From assembly GCA_947630015.1 (NCBI GenBank), contig CANRFY010000017.1, positions 1-45,670 of the forward strand: a DNA stretch of 45,670 nt. Direction: 5' to 3'. This document shows, piece by piece, positions 15,244-22,418 of the stretch. The notes beneath the pieces were generated by a model. It saw nothing but the letters and a program-made list of their open reading frames with translations. It did no database searches and was not told where the DNA came from. The translations under genes were made by a program, and so were the position numbers. Positions within the stretch are counted from its first letter, which is position 1. Each line of letters opens with the position of its first letter. Source of the DNA: an uncultured Clostridia bacterium. Its GTDB lineage: Bacteria > Bacillota > Clostridia > Oscillospirales > CAG-272.

Positions 15244-15546
15244 ATGCAGCAGATCAATTTTCCCATTGATATTTTGGAGATCGGATGGTGGATACATAAC
15301 TTGGGCGGCGTTCCCACGAAGACGAAGATCACCGTGGACGGCTACGACATCCGCGTGGATGCGGAGTTGAAGCAATTCGCCGTTGTGATTTTCCATACCG
15401 CAGACGGCGCGAGTTTCAAATATCGGTGGAAGGATGTCAGCATCTATTCGACGGAGGCGGCGGCGGATAGAAAGCTCAAAAGCGTTCGATCTCGGCGGGA
15501 CAGGCTCTCGCCCATCGTGCGGCAGTATAGGGACGATTGGGAATGA
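15244..15546 (+). CDS. Phage protein, unknown
   Basis: 100 residues, with GCGGAGGAC upstream. Mostly beta in the first half, ending in a basic Arg-rich tail (RSRRDRLSPIVRQYR). It is coupled to the next gene by ATGA. Confidence 0.6.
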   Translation: MQQINFPIDILEIGWWIHNLGGVPTKTKITVDGYDIRVDAELKQFAVVIFHTADGASFKYRWKDVSIYSTEAAADRKLKSVRSRRDRLSPIVRQYRDDWE

Positions 15547-15851
15547 GACGGCGAAAGAAGAAGGGCAAGGGAAACCGCCATAAGCAATGGCTGCGCCGAA
15601 AAGAGCGCATGATGCAGAGACCGCCGAAGCAGAAAAGCCGCTATCGCCTCATAGACGGAAACGTCTCCCGCTACCCCGTCGCCATCTGCGAATATCACGG
15701 GGGCTACCTATCAAGCGGCTTGATGGAGACCCACCGCTGCCGAGAGAGAAAGTGTGCGAGATTGAAACCCATGCCCGGAGCCGAGAGGGAGAAAGGAAAG
15801 GAAGAAAAAACCGAGCGGGCGGCGGAGAAAAACGAGGAGGAAGAAACTTAA
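15543..15851 (+). CDS. Basic phage protein, unknown
   Basis: 102 residues. Extremely Arg/Lys-rich N-terminus (RRRKKKGKGNRHKQWLRRK), a short Cys/His stretch (CEYHGG ... HRCRERKC), then a Lys/Glu tail. It looks nucleic-acid binding. It is the last early gene before the gap ahead of terS. Confidence 0.55.
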   Translation: MRRRKKKGKGNRHKQWLRRKERMMQRPPKQKSRYRLIDGNVSRYPVAICEYHGGYLSSGLMETHRCRERKCARLKPMPGAEREKGKEEKTERAAEKNEEEET

Positions 15852-15895
15852 ACCCGCCCAACAGAGAAGTATGTTATAACAGTATTCTGTGTGTA

Positions 15896-15925
15896 TTGTT
15901 TCGTATATATAGATAAGTATATAAA
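15896..15925 (+). promoter_or_regulatory. Candidate promoter ahead of terS
   Basis: TTGTTT (15896-15901), 18-base spacer, TATAAA (15920-15925), in a 147-base AT-rich gap, the first clear break in the rightward gene run. It may be the late promoter. The -35 box is weak. Confidence 0.45.
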
Positions 15926-15998
15926 TAACTATAGGCGAAATAGATCTGACAGAGAAACTTAAATTGCAGAACAGAATCAAGGAGGAAATCAGAATATC

Positions 15999-16667
15999 AT
16001 GGCAAGCACAACCCCAAAATCAAAGTCGTCTTCCTCTCCCGCAAAGAAAACAAAAAGCGGGACTACTACCATTCAACAGGTGGCAGAACACACGGTCAAA
16101 GAGGAAAAGAAAAAACGAAACCGCCCCGATCTGCAAAACTTCGGACAAGAAGGGATAGAGGCGGGCGACAACACGAGATTCATCGCCTTTCAGCTTAAGG
16201 TCTATAACTTGCCCGAAATCGACATGAAGGACGCGGACGCAGTATCTGCCCGCATAGAAGAATACTTCAAAATCTGCATGGAATCGGACATGAAACCCGC
16301 CGTAACAGGTCTCGCCCTTGCCCTCAAAATGAGCCGAGAAAATCTATGGAAATACAGAGAGGAGAAGGTTGGGTCACGCGAGGTCTGCAACTTGATAAAA
16401 AGAGCGTACTATCTCCTTGAGAATTATTGGGAGATCATGATGCAGAATGGGAAGATAAACCCGGTCAGCGGCATTTTCCTTGCAAAGAATCATTTCGGCT
16501 ATCAGGACAAGCAGGATGTCGTTATCACGCCAAACAACCCGTTACAGGAGCGCAGGACGGCAGAGGAGCTTGCGGAGGAGTATGCGCTTGAAGATGGCGC
16601 AGAAAGCGCAGAAATGGGCGCAGGAGGCTTTGGAGAATTGCCGTCGCCCGATGGTGGAGAAGAATAG
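15999..16667 (+). CDS. terS: Terminase small subunit
   Basis: 222 residues, with AAGGAGGAA upstream. A basic, disordered N-terminus (1-45) is followed by helical DNA-binding and oligomerisation segments. The conserved end of this family (NGKINPVSGIFLAKNHFGYQDK, spanning about 148-170) is clear. It selects phage DNA and hands it to TerL. Unusually, terL is 5.7 kb away, with an opposing gene module in between. Confidence 0.85.
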   Translation: MASTTPKSKSSSSPAKKTKSGTTTIQQVAEHTVKEEKKKRNRPDLQNFGQEGIEAGDNTRFIAFQLKVYNLPEIDMKDADAVSARIEEYFKICMESDMKPAVTGLALALKMSRENLWKYREEKVGSREVCNLIKRAYYLLENYWEIMMQNGKINPVSGIFLAKNHFGYQDKQDVVITPNNPLQERRTAEELAEEYALEDGAESAEMGAGGFGELPSPDGGEE

Positions 16668-16710
16668 CCGCCGCCCGCAGAGCGAAAGAGAGAGGGCGAG
16701 AGAGCATGAA

Positions 16711-16741
16711 AAAACGCACGGAGTGTATTTCCGTGCGTTTT
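16711..16741. terminator. Bidirectional terminator between terS and the leftward module
   Basis: A perfect 12-bp stem (16711-16722 with 16730-16741), 7-base loop. The minus strand is followed by a run of six T. The plus strand has TTTTCG then GTGTTTTTCT. It separates two convergent transcripts. Confidence 0.85.
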
Positions 16742-16757
16742 CGTGTGTTTTTCTACT

Positions 16758-17876
16758 CTATGCCGCCGCCTCCCATATTCCGCGAGTTTTCCAATATTCC
16801 ACGATGGCGGAGATGTCAGCATCGTCGGAGAAAGCGCCCTGAAAGCGTGTCTCCTCAACGCGGTCGGGACGTTTGAGGAAAGCGTCTCCCTTGCCCGTTA
16901 GAGCCTCCGCGCCCTTGTGGTCGAGTATCACAACGGATTCCCGGACGCTTGCCGTCTGAAGGGCGATTTTGCATGGGATATTTGCCCGGATGAGACCCGT
17001 CAAAACCTGCTTGGAGGGGCGCTGCGTTGCGATGATTAGGTGCATCCCCGCCGCCCGTCCGAGCTGTGCTATACGGATTATATCCCGTTCGAGAGCGCTG
17101 CCCTCTCCGCCCGCTTGCATCATGAGATCGGCGAGTTCGTCAATCACGATCACAATGCGGGGAAGGTCGGTTTGCGTTATGTCAACCGCGCCCGCCTCCC
17201 TCATGCGCTTGAATCTTTCGTCCATGACGGCGCAAGCCTGATGGATGGCAGTCTCCGCCGCCGCCTCGTCTGTGACAACCGGCTTGACGAGATGCGGGAT
17301 CCCGCTGTATTTCGTGAGTTCCGTCTGTTTTGGGTCGATCAATAGGAGATTGAGCTGCGACGGGGTGTAAAGATAGATCATGCTCAAAATGATGGAGTGG
17401 AGCAGAACGCTTTTCCCGCTGCCGGTCGTTCCCGCGATCATGACGTGCGGGGCGGCGGCTATGTCGATGGCGAGATCCCTGTTCGCCGTGTCCGCGCCGA
17501 GAATTGCACAGAGTTTTGCGCCCGTCGGGGAGAGCCGCTTTTGAACATATTCGAGACCGCTCAAATAGATCGTTTTCCGCGTTCTGTTTGGCAGCTCAAA
17601 GCAGAGATGCCGAGACGTTGAGGAGCAGACCCGCACGGGCGCATGAAGGAGCGCAGAAAGCAATTTTGCGCTTTTCATTGCCTTGCCTATCTGTGCGACG
17701 GTCGGAAAGTCAACATGGAAAGAGACGATCTGCGCCGCCTCTATCCGTTCAATAGCGACGGGAGCGAGACCGCAGAGGGAGAGGGCGGCGGCTACCTCCT
17801 CCGCAGAATAGCCGCCGCCCGTTGTCTCCGTCCGCGTCGGGAAAACGTCCGCAGAGGGAGCCTTGCAATACAGCAT
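16758..17876 (-). CDS. Soluble FtsK/SpoIIIE-type DNA translocase
   Basis: 372 residues. The FtsK motor domain has Walker A GTTGSGKS (149-156), LLIDPKQ (178-184), Walker B IVIVIDELAD (241-250) and the ATQRPS motif (283-288). There are no transmembrane helices and no C-terminal gamma domain, so this is a motor without membrane anchor or KOPS reader. GGAGGTG precedes the start. It is the promoter-distal gene of the leftward module. Such stand-alone FtsK-like ATPases occur in plasmids, integrative elements and phages, moving DNA. Its partner here is unknown. Confidence 0.9.
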   Translation of the reverse strand: MLYCKAPSADVFPTRTETTGGGYSAEEVAAALSLCGLAPVAIERIEAAQIVSFHVDFPTVAQIGKAMKSAKLLSALLHAPVRVCSSTSRHLCFELPNRTRKTIYLSGLEYVQKRLSPTGAKLCAILGADTANRDLAIDIAAAPHVMIAGTTGSGKSVLLHSIILSMIYLYTPSQLNLLLIDPKQTELTKYSGIPHLVKPVVTDEAAAETAIHQACAVMDERFKRMREAGAVDITQTDLPRIVIVIDELADLMMQAGGEGSALERDIIRIAQLGRAAGMHLIIATQRPSKQVLTGLIRANIPCKIALQTASVRESVVILDHKGAEALTGKGDAFLKRPDRVEETRFQGAFSDDADISAIVEYWKTRGIWEAAA

Positions 17877-17878
17877 TG

Positions 17879-18082
17879 TTACACCTCCAAAACGGCGAGG
17901 ATCCGTTTCGCGGGGATGCCGGGCGCGGTCGTTTTCTCATATACCGAGATAACGCCGTGTTTGCCCGCCGCCCTGTACTTCTCCGCCTTTTCGGAGGCAA
18001 ACGCCTCCGCAGCCGCCCGGTCCTCCGTTTTCAGAAGGACGCGGGAGCGCTCTTTTTTCGTGAAGTCAACGATAACAGCCAT
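17879..18082 (-). CDS. Small protein, unknown (leftward module)
   Basis: 67 residues, ATG preceded by AAGGAGGTG. Charged alpha/beta protein (VLLKTEDRAAAEAFASEKAEK). It ends 2 bases before the FtsK-like gene starts, so the two are translated together. Confidence 0.6.
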   Translation of the reverse strand: MAVIVDFTKKERSRVLLKTEDRAAAEAFASEKAEKYRAAGKHGVISVYEKTTAPGIPAKRILAVLEV

Positions 18083-18098
18083 TTTTCTCACCTCCTTT

Positions 18099-18557
18099 TT
18101 ATGCTACCTTGCTATACCATGTCTCACCGTTTGAAAAGCGGGCGGAGACGGTATAACGATCAAAGCCAAGTTCCTTAAACGCGGGCAGAATCTCCTCGTT
18201 TATACGGCGCTTTTCCGCGTCTACCATGCGGCGCAGAATATACCTGTTCACGCCGTAATCCTCAAAGCTGAAGTATTCCTTGAAATAAATGTCGTCCGGC
18301 GCTTCTCCGTCGTCAATTTCGATCTGTGTCCCCGCATAGTAACCGGCGCGGAGATCGAGCTTGAAAAAGCGGAGATTTTTGTTTGCGTCCGCTATCTTTT
18401 CCGCCGCCTCGTCGTATGCCTCATCGTCGAAAAGATAGTCAACCGGGTCAGAATCGGGGATCTCCTCCCCGTCCTCGTCCGTCGGATAGAGCGGGATGGA
18501 GAAATCCGCCGCCCATAAGTCAAAGCCCTCTTGCGTGTAAAAGTTTGCTGCTCCCAT
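18099..18557 (-). CDS. Acidic protein, unknown (leftward module)
   Basis: 152 residues from the ATG behind GGAGGA; a TTG extension upstream of that site is unlikely. Strongly acidic in residues about 25-60 (DEDGEEIPDSDPVDYLFDDE). The acidic make-up recalls DNA-mimic or antirestriction proteins, but there is no specific motif to claim that. Confidence 0.55.
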   Translation of the reverse strand: MGAANFYTQEGFDLWAADFSIPLYPTDEDGEEIPDSDPVDYLFDDEAYDEAAEKIADANKNLRFFKLDLRAGYYAGTQIEIDDGEAPDDIYFKEYFSFEDYGVNRYILRRMVDAEKRRINEEILPAFKELGFDRYTVSARFSNGETWYSKVA

Positions 18558-18656
18558 TTTATAAAATCCTCCTTTTTTTGTCAATGTTTAGGCAGCATCC
18601 CGCAGAAGATCGAGAATGATTTTCTCGTCCTCGTCGGGATGCGCCCGCCGCCCCGT

Positions 18657-19436
18657 TTATGCGGCTGTCGGCTTTGTCGTGATCTGAAGATAAAAGCCGC
18701 AGTCGAAGTAGTCAACCATGCTGTTCGATTCGTCGTAATTGTATGCCTCCGCGATGTTGTAGGCGCGTTTCAGCTTTTCCAAAAACGCCGGAGAAAATCC
18801 CTTGCAATCAAATAAACCGCTCCCGCCGCATGATGTCATTTCGCGCTGTGTTTCCCGTTCCCATTCCCGCCGCGCTGCTTGTCGGCGGATTTGTTCCCGC
18901 TCCTCCCTGTTCATGTTGTAATATTCTTCGTGCCATAGGCATTGCTCTTTTCCGTTCTCGTCGATGTAGTATATCCATCCGCCGCCGTGGATCTCGTAAC
19001 CGCTTGCAAACTGTTCAAACGGGATCACGTCAGAAAGGGAGAATTTGATCGTCAGGGTTATTTCCTGTCCGCCCGAAAACGTTTTGTTTTTTACGCTTGC
19101 GCCCGTGATTCCTGCACGTTTCAGCTCTCCCCGGATGGCGGCGGATAGCTCCGCACCCCATAGGCGCTTATTGCTTTTTGCGCCATAGTATGCGCCGCCG
19201 CCCATATATCCGGGCGTTGTGACCGTCGCGCCGTCCTCCGCGCATTTGTTGCCATTCGTTGCAAGTATGGCGTTTTTAATTTCGCTTTCGCTTTTGCGCC
19301 CGTACCAACAACGGCGCAGATGATGCCATCGCATCCCCAAATTTTTAAGCGCGTCGATCACTTCTTGAGCGGGCTTGCCGTCAAAATACACCTCGTTGCT
19401 TTGGTATTCGCTGTTCTGTTCGATCCTGTAAACCAT
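18657..19436 (-). CDS. LPD29-like mobile-element protein
   Basis: 259 residues. The N-terminus has a small domain frequent in conjugative elements (YFDGKPAQEVIDALKNLGMRW then CWYGRK, about 17-48). The middle (LSAAIRGELKRAGITGASV then ITLTIKFSL, about 95-133) fits large polyvalent-protein-associated domain 29. The C-terminal part is helical with one GGGW motif. Such domains are known from polyvalent proteins of plasmids, integrative elements and phages. GCAGGAGG precedes the start. Confidence 0.6.
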   Translation of the reverse strand: MVYRIEQNSEYQSNEVYFDGKPAQEVIDALKNLGMRWHHLRRCWYGRKSESEIKNAILATNGNKCAEDGATVTTPGYMGGGAYYGAKSNKRLWGAELSAAIRGELKRAGITGASVKNKTFSGGQEITLTIKFSLSDVIPFEQFASGYEIHGGGWIYYIDENGKEQCLWHEEYYNMNREEREQIRRQAARREWERETQREMTSCGGSGLFDCKGFSPAFLEKLKRAYNIAEAYNYDESNSMVDYFDCGFYLQITTKPTAA

Positions 19437-19516
19437 GTTTTTTGCCTCCTGCCGTCTTTCCGTGCTGCCTTTGATTTATGGGGCGGGACTTTCCGCGCCC
19501 GCTATACGTTTGATTT

Positions 19517-20035
19517 TTACTCCGTCACGCAGACGACGGGGAGAAGATAGGTTTGCACCCGTCCATCCGGGCTTGTCCCTTTGAGCGCTCCGCAGAATCG
19601 CGTCTTCCCGCGCCATACGTCTTGCCGCGTGAAAATCTCCGCCGTTGCCGTCCTACATACTTTCACGAAGTCGATTAAATACTTGCGGTTGAAATGCAGC
19701 TTGCCGACGGCAACATATTTCGCTTTCCAAGTTTTCAGCTCGTCCGGGAGCGGGAGGGTTATGGTCTCCGCGTCTGTGCAGTAACTCTTTTCCATCATTT
19801 CCCAAAGCCTACGCAGATCCGCGCATCCGTCCGCTCCGCCGTTTCGCGCGTCAACGATCTTAAACGGGGAGACATCAAGCGCAAAATCCGCGCTCTTTAC
19901 AATCCTGTAGCCATCCGTGCAGAAAAGAATTTCCCCGTCATAGGTATAGCAATTTTGGAGAGCCGGGCGCTCCGCCCGTTTCCCGCTGCTTCTCTTGAGG
20001 ATGTTTTTGATAGCCGCCGTCTGTTGTTTTGTCAT
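19517..20035 (-). CDS. Protein of unknown function (leftward module)
   Basis: 172 residues, with AAGGAGAAA upstream. There is an N-terminal basic helix, then FCTDGYRIV (about 39-47), a middle helical part and KLHFNRKYLIDFVKVC (about 116-131). The DGYR and FNRKYL patterns faintly recall sliding-clamp-type modules, but I would not assign that. Proteins like it occur in mobile elements. Confidence 0.55.
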   Translation of the reverse strand: MTKQQTAAIKNILKRSSGKRAERPALQNCYTYDGEILFCTDGYRIVKSADFALDVSPFKIVDARNGGADGCADLRRLWEMMEKSYCTDAETITLPLPDELKTWKAKYVAVGKLHFNRKYLIDFVKVCRTATAEIFTRQDVWRGKTRFCGALKGTSPDGRVQTYLLPVVCVTE

Positions 20036-20133
20036 GGTTTTTTCTCCTTTTTGGTTTTCGGTGACGCGCCGCCTCCCGGCGGGCGTTTCGGCTTGTAACC
20101 GGCAAGCCATCTTCAGACCGAGGAGGGCGGCGG

Positions 20134-20445
20134 CTATGCGCCGCGACGCTTATATACAGAAGGGCATCCGATCCGGTCAAATTGACGGACAAGCGCCGCC
20201 TTCAGTTTTTCGTCCTCCGCCTTGTTTGCAGAAAGACGGGCGGCGGCTATTGCCTTATGAAGCGCCGTTTGATAGTTGTAGACCTCCCACGTCCGGTTGA
20301 TATAACAGACCTTTGCGCGGGCGATCTCTCCGCCGTTTTCCGTCTGCAGCTCTACGATATGCCGAAAGCCGGAGCGCGTGTTTTCGCTATGGCAAATAGC
20401 CGTGATTTTTTGCCCGCGTTGCGTTGTGGTGTAGATGGTTGACAT
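20134..20445 (-). CDS. Small protein, unknown (leftward module)
   Basis: 103 residues from the ATG behind GGAGGTATT. Beta-rich first half (TAICHSENTRSGFRHIVEL), helical basic second half. The stop is followed by the GC-rich motif TAGCCGCCGCCC seen after other genes of this region. Confidence 0.55.
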   Translation of the reverse strand: MSTIYTTTQRGQKITAICHSENTRSGFRHIVELQTENGGEIARAKVCYINRTWEVYNYQTALHKAIAAARLSANKAEDEKLKAALVRQFDRIGCPSVYKRRGA

Positions 20446-20551
20446 AATAGAATACCTCCAAAAAATTTTTATCCCGACGCGCCCGGCGGCGCGTTTCGTC
20501 GTAATTTTCAACGTACTCTTCAGGGGATTCCCCGCCGCCCACGGGCGGCGG

Positions 20552-20857
20552 CTATGCCGCGTAAAATGCGCGGTAAATGCGCTCTTGTGCTTTTTCGTCG
20601 CCGTCCTCCGCCTCCTCTATCATTTCGATCACGCGGGCATATTTCGCGGGGATCTTGTTATATAGGCGGATCGTCGCGCCGCTGCTGTACTCATTCAAGT
20701 AGACCTCTTTTATAATTGCTGTTTTGAGCTTGTCGCCCGTGATGATCATGCCGTCGAGAAGGCTGCCGGGGATCGTATAACCGACGTATTCGCGCCCGCT
20801 GTCGCTGTACTGCTGCAAAAGTTTTTCAACCGCCGTATAGCTGTAAATCGTTGCCAT
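20552..20857 (-). CDS. Small protein, unknown (leftward module)
   Basis: 101 residues from the ATG behind TGGAGGAT. Mixed alpha/beta, acidic C-terminal helix (VIEMIEEAEDGDEKAQERI). The stop is followed by a CCGCCGCC/GGCGGCGG hairpin (20532-20551). Confidence 0.55.
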   Translation of the reverse strand: MATIYSYTAVEKLLQQYSDSGREYVGYTIPGSLLDGMIITGDKLKTAIIKEVYLNEYSSGATIRLYNKIPAKYARVIEMIEEAEDGDEKAQERIYRAFYAA

Positions 20858-20886
20858 TTGTCTATATCCTCCAAAAATAAATTTTT

Positions 20887-21201
20887 TCAAATAAACAGGA
20901 CGCCGGCGCGGTATGCCGCAAAATAGACGCTTTCCTGATTTAACGCCGCTTTGATCTCTCCGGCGATTTTGAGCGCGTCGCGCTTGCTGATGCCGCTGAT
21001 CTCCGCCTTGATGGAGTTTTCATACACAACCGCGCCGGACCCGTCGCAATGCGTATAAATGCCGCTGCAGTCTGTAAGCGTCGCGCCCTCCGCATAATGA
21101 AGGATGATCCCCGCGATGATCTCACGCGCCGCGCCCGTTTCGATCTCCTGCTTTTTCGTCTCCTTGTCGTTGAGACCTGCTATAATAATGTAGCTTTTCA
21201 T
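20887..21201 (-). CDS. Small protein, unknown; first gene of the leftward module
   Basis: 104 residues from the ATG with AAGGAGG. Alpha/beta with a Gly-rich start (SYIIIAGLNDKETKKQEIE). First gene after the divergent control region, 50 bases from the -10 box of a consensus promoter. Function unknown. Confidence 0.6.
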   Translation of the reverse strand: MKSYIIIAGLNDKETKKQEIETGAAREIIAGIILHYAEGATLTDCSGIYTHCDGSGAVVYENSIKAEISGISKRDALKIAGEIKAALNQESVYFAAYRAGVLFI

Positions 21202-21223
21202 TCCTGCTTGCCTCCTTGCAAAT

Positions 21224-21239
21224 AACGCGGTTTCGCGTT
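21224..21239. promoter_or_regulatory. CGCG operator, copy 1
   Basis: AACGCG-GTTT-CGCGTT, perfect inverted repeat, 12 bases downstream of the leftward -10 box. An 18-base direct copy lies at 21254-21271. Confidence 0.75.
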
Positions 21240-21250
21240 TTTCTGTATTC

Positions 21251-21279
21251 ATTATAACGCGGTTTCGCGTTAATGTCAA
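21251..21279 (-). promoter_or_regulatory. Consensus leftward promoter with operator in its spacer
   Basis: Minus strand TTGACA (21274-21279), 17-base spacer, TATAAT (21251-21256): a perfect sigma-A match. The spacer is filled by AACGCG-GTTT-CGCGTT (21256-21271). It drives the leftward module and must be tightly repressed. Confidence 0.9.
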
Positions 21280-21576
21280 GCGTTTACACGCAAAAAAACG
21301 CGATTTCGCAATATTTTTTTCACGGCGGCGGCGCGGCTGCTTTCCGATCTCCGGCGGCGCTTTCGTCGATCTTTTTCCGGGGCGGGGGAAGGGAGCCGGG
21401 GCAGGCGGCGGGGTGAGCCGTTTCACCACACGCGAAAATAAAAAAGGCGCTTTTCAAAAATCGCGCCAAAAACAAAAAGACCCTGCAAAACTGAAAAATG
21501 CGGGCTGAATTTCTTAAATTCAATCTCGAAGTTAGAGAAAATTTGAAATAAAGTCAGAGAAATTTCAGAAAAACAC
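21280..21576. other. Non-coding part of the divergent control region
   Basis: Together with the promoters this forms a 438-base gene-free stretch. It holds an imperfect operator AACGCG-ATTT-CGCAAT (21297-21312), a very GC-rich block (about 21323-21420) and an A-rich block with repeated short AAAATC/GAAATT words (21435-21575). No RNA gene is recognisable. Confidence 0.5.
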
Positions 21577-21605
21577 TTGACACAAACAAAATAACGCTCT
21601 ATAAT
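21577..21605 (+). promoter_or_regulatory. Consensus rightward promoter for the HTH gene
   Basis: TTGACA (21577-21582), 17-base spacer, TATAAT (21600-21605): perfect sigma-A match. An operator-like ATCACG-ATTT-CGCGTT (21609-21624) covers the transcription start, so the HTH gene is probably autoregulated. Confidence 0.9.
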
Positions 21606-21639
21606 AATATCACGATTTCGCGTTAAAACGGTGTCTGCA

Positions 21640-21900
21640 ATGAAAATGAACGAAAAACAGATTATCAAAAGCGCCATGAAAGCGCGTGGCATCAATCAGG
21701 AACAACTTGCGCATGAGGTTGGCTACAAAACGCAATCCTCAATAAGCAGCCGCCTATGCGGGAACAGTATGCGCGTTGACACGTTTGTCAAGCTGCTGTC
21801 GGCTATGGGCTATGCTGTTGTGGTAAAAAGCACGATACAAAATGATGACGGCGAAGAATGGACTATTTCGCAGGAGGAGGGCGACGGAGAAAATGGGTAA
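21640..21900 (+). CDS. XRE-family regulator of the inserted module
   Basis: 86 residues. Helix-turn-helix in residues about 8-60 (SAMKARGINQEQLAHEVGY, then SSISSRLCG). No clear ribosome site precedes the ATG; a GTG 9 bases earlier is possible. It lies next to four operator-like CGCG palindromes and a pair of divergent promoters, so it is the likely repressor of the leftward module. It overlaps the next gene by 8 bases. Confidence 0.75.
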   Translation: MKMNEKQIIKSAMKARGINQEQLAHEVGYKTQSSISSRLCGNSMRVDTFVKLLSAMGYAVVVKSTIQNDDGEEWTISQEEGDGENG

Positions 21901-22345
21901 GAAGATTTTTCTCGCCTGTTCAATTCTCGTGGATGTCGCATTGGTCGCCGTAATCATAGTGATTGCCCTTTCCGAAACGGTGAAAAAGATAGCGATAATT
22001 GCCCCTGCATTTCTGCTTGTCGTCTTTGCGGCGGCGGGGATCATTGTCTATCTCTCATGGGACAAAATCAGGGCGGCAGACGAACGGAACAAGGCGCGAA
22101 TGAAAGAAAAGAAAGAGATGGCGGAACGGCGGACGGGAGCGCCCGCGTTGCCGAAAGTCAAAAAGCCGATCAAGACGGTGCAGGTGATCGGGACGCGCAC
22201 GGGCGCGGAGACGCGGGTATTCGCAACATATAATTTCACGGTGTATTCCCTCATGATAATTTACGAGGATGAAACGCGGGAAGTGGTAGAGTGCGAAGCC
22301 GATTCTGCAGAGTTCAACAGGCTTATGCCGTATATCAACAAATAA
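21893..22345 (+). CDS. Membrane protein, unknown (inserted module)
   Basis: 150 residues. Two hydrophobic segments (about 5-26 and 33-54) are followed by a basic linker and a cytoplasmic beta-rich domain (about 95-150, VQVIGTRTGAETRVFATYNF then LMIIYEDETREVVECE). CAGGAGGAGGG precedes it inside the HTH gene. Co-expressed with the HTH regulator. A superinfection-exclusion role is conceivable but unsupported. Confidence 0.65.
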   Translation: MGKKIFLACSILVDVALVAVIIVIALSETVKKIAIIAPAFLLVVFAAAGIIVYLSWDKIRAADERNKARMKEKKEMAERRTGAPALPKVKKPIKTVQVIGTRTGAETRVFATYNFTVYSLMIIYEDETREVVECEADSAEFNRLMPYINK

Positions 22346-22376
22346 GCCGCCGCCGTTGGGCGACGAAGAATGACAT

Positions 22377-22404
22377 GGGTCATGGCAAACGCTATGACCT
22401 TTTT
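22377..22404 (+). terminator. Terminator between the inserted module and terL
   Basis: A 10-bp stem with GT wobbles (22377-22386 with 22391-22400), AAAC loop, then TTTTTCTTTT. It ends only about 10 bases before the terL ATG, so terL cannot simply be read from the module promoter without readthrough. Confidence 0.8.
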
Positions 22405-22418
22405 CTTTTGCGAAAATC

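Noticed and set aside
18588..18656. In-frame extension of the 259-residue protein past its TAA (about 22 codons)
   Set aside because: No readthrough signal is visible and the extension has no start of its own. Chance is more likely.
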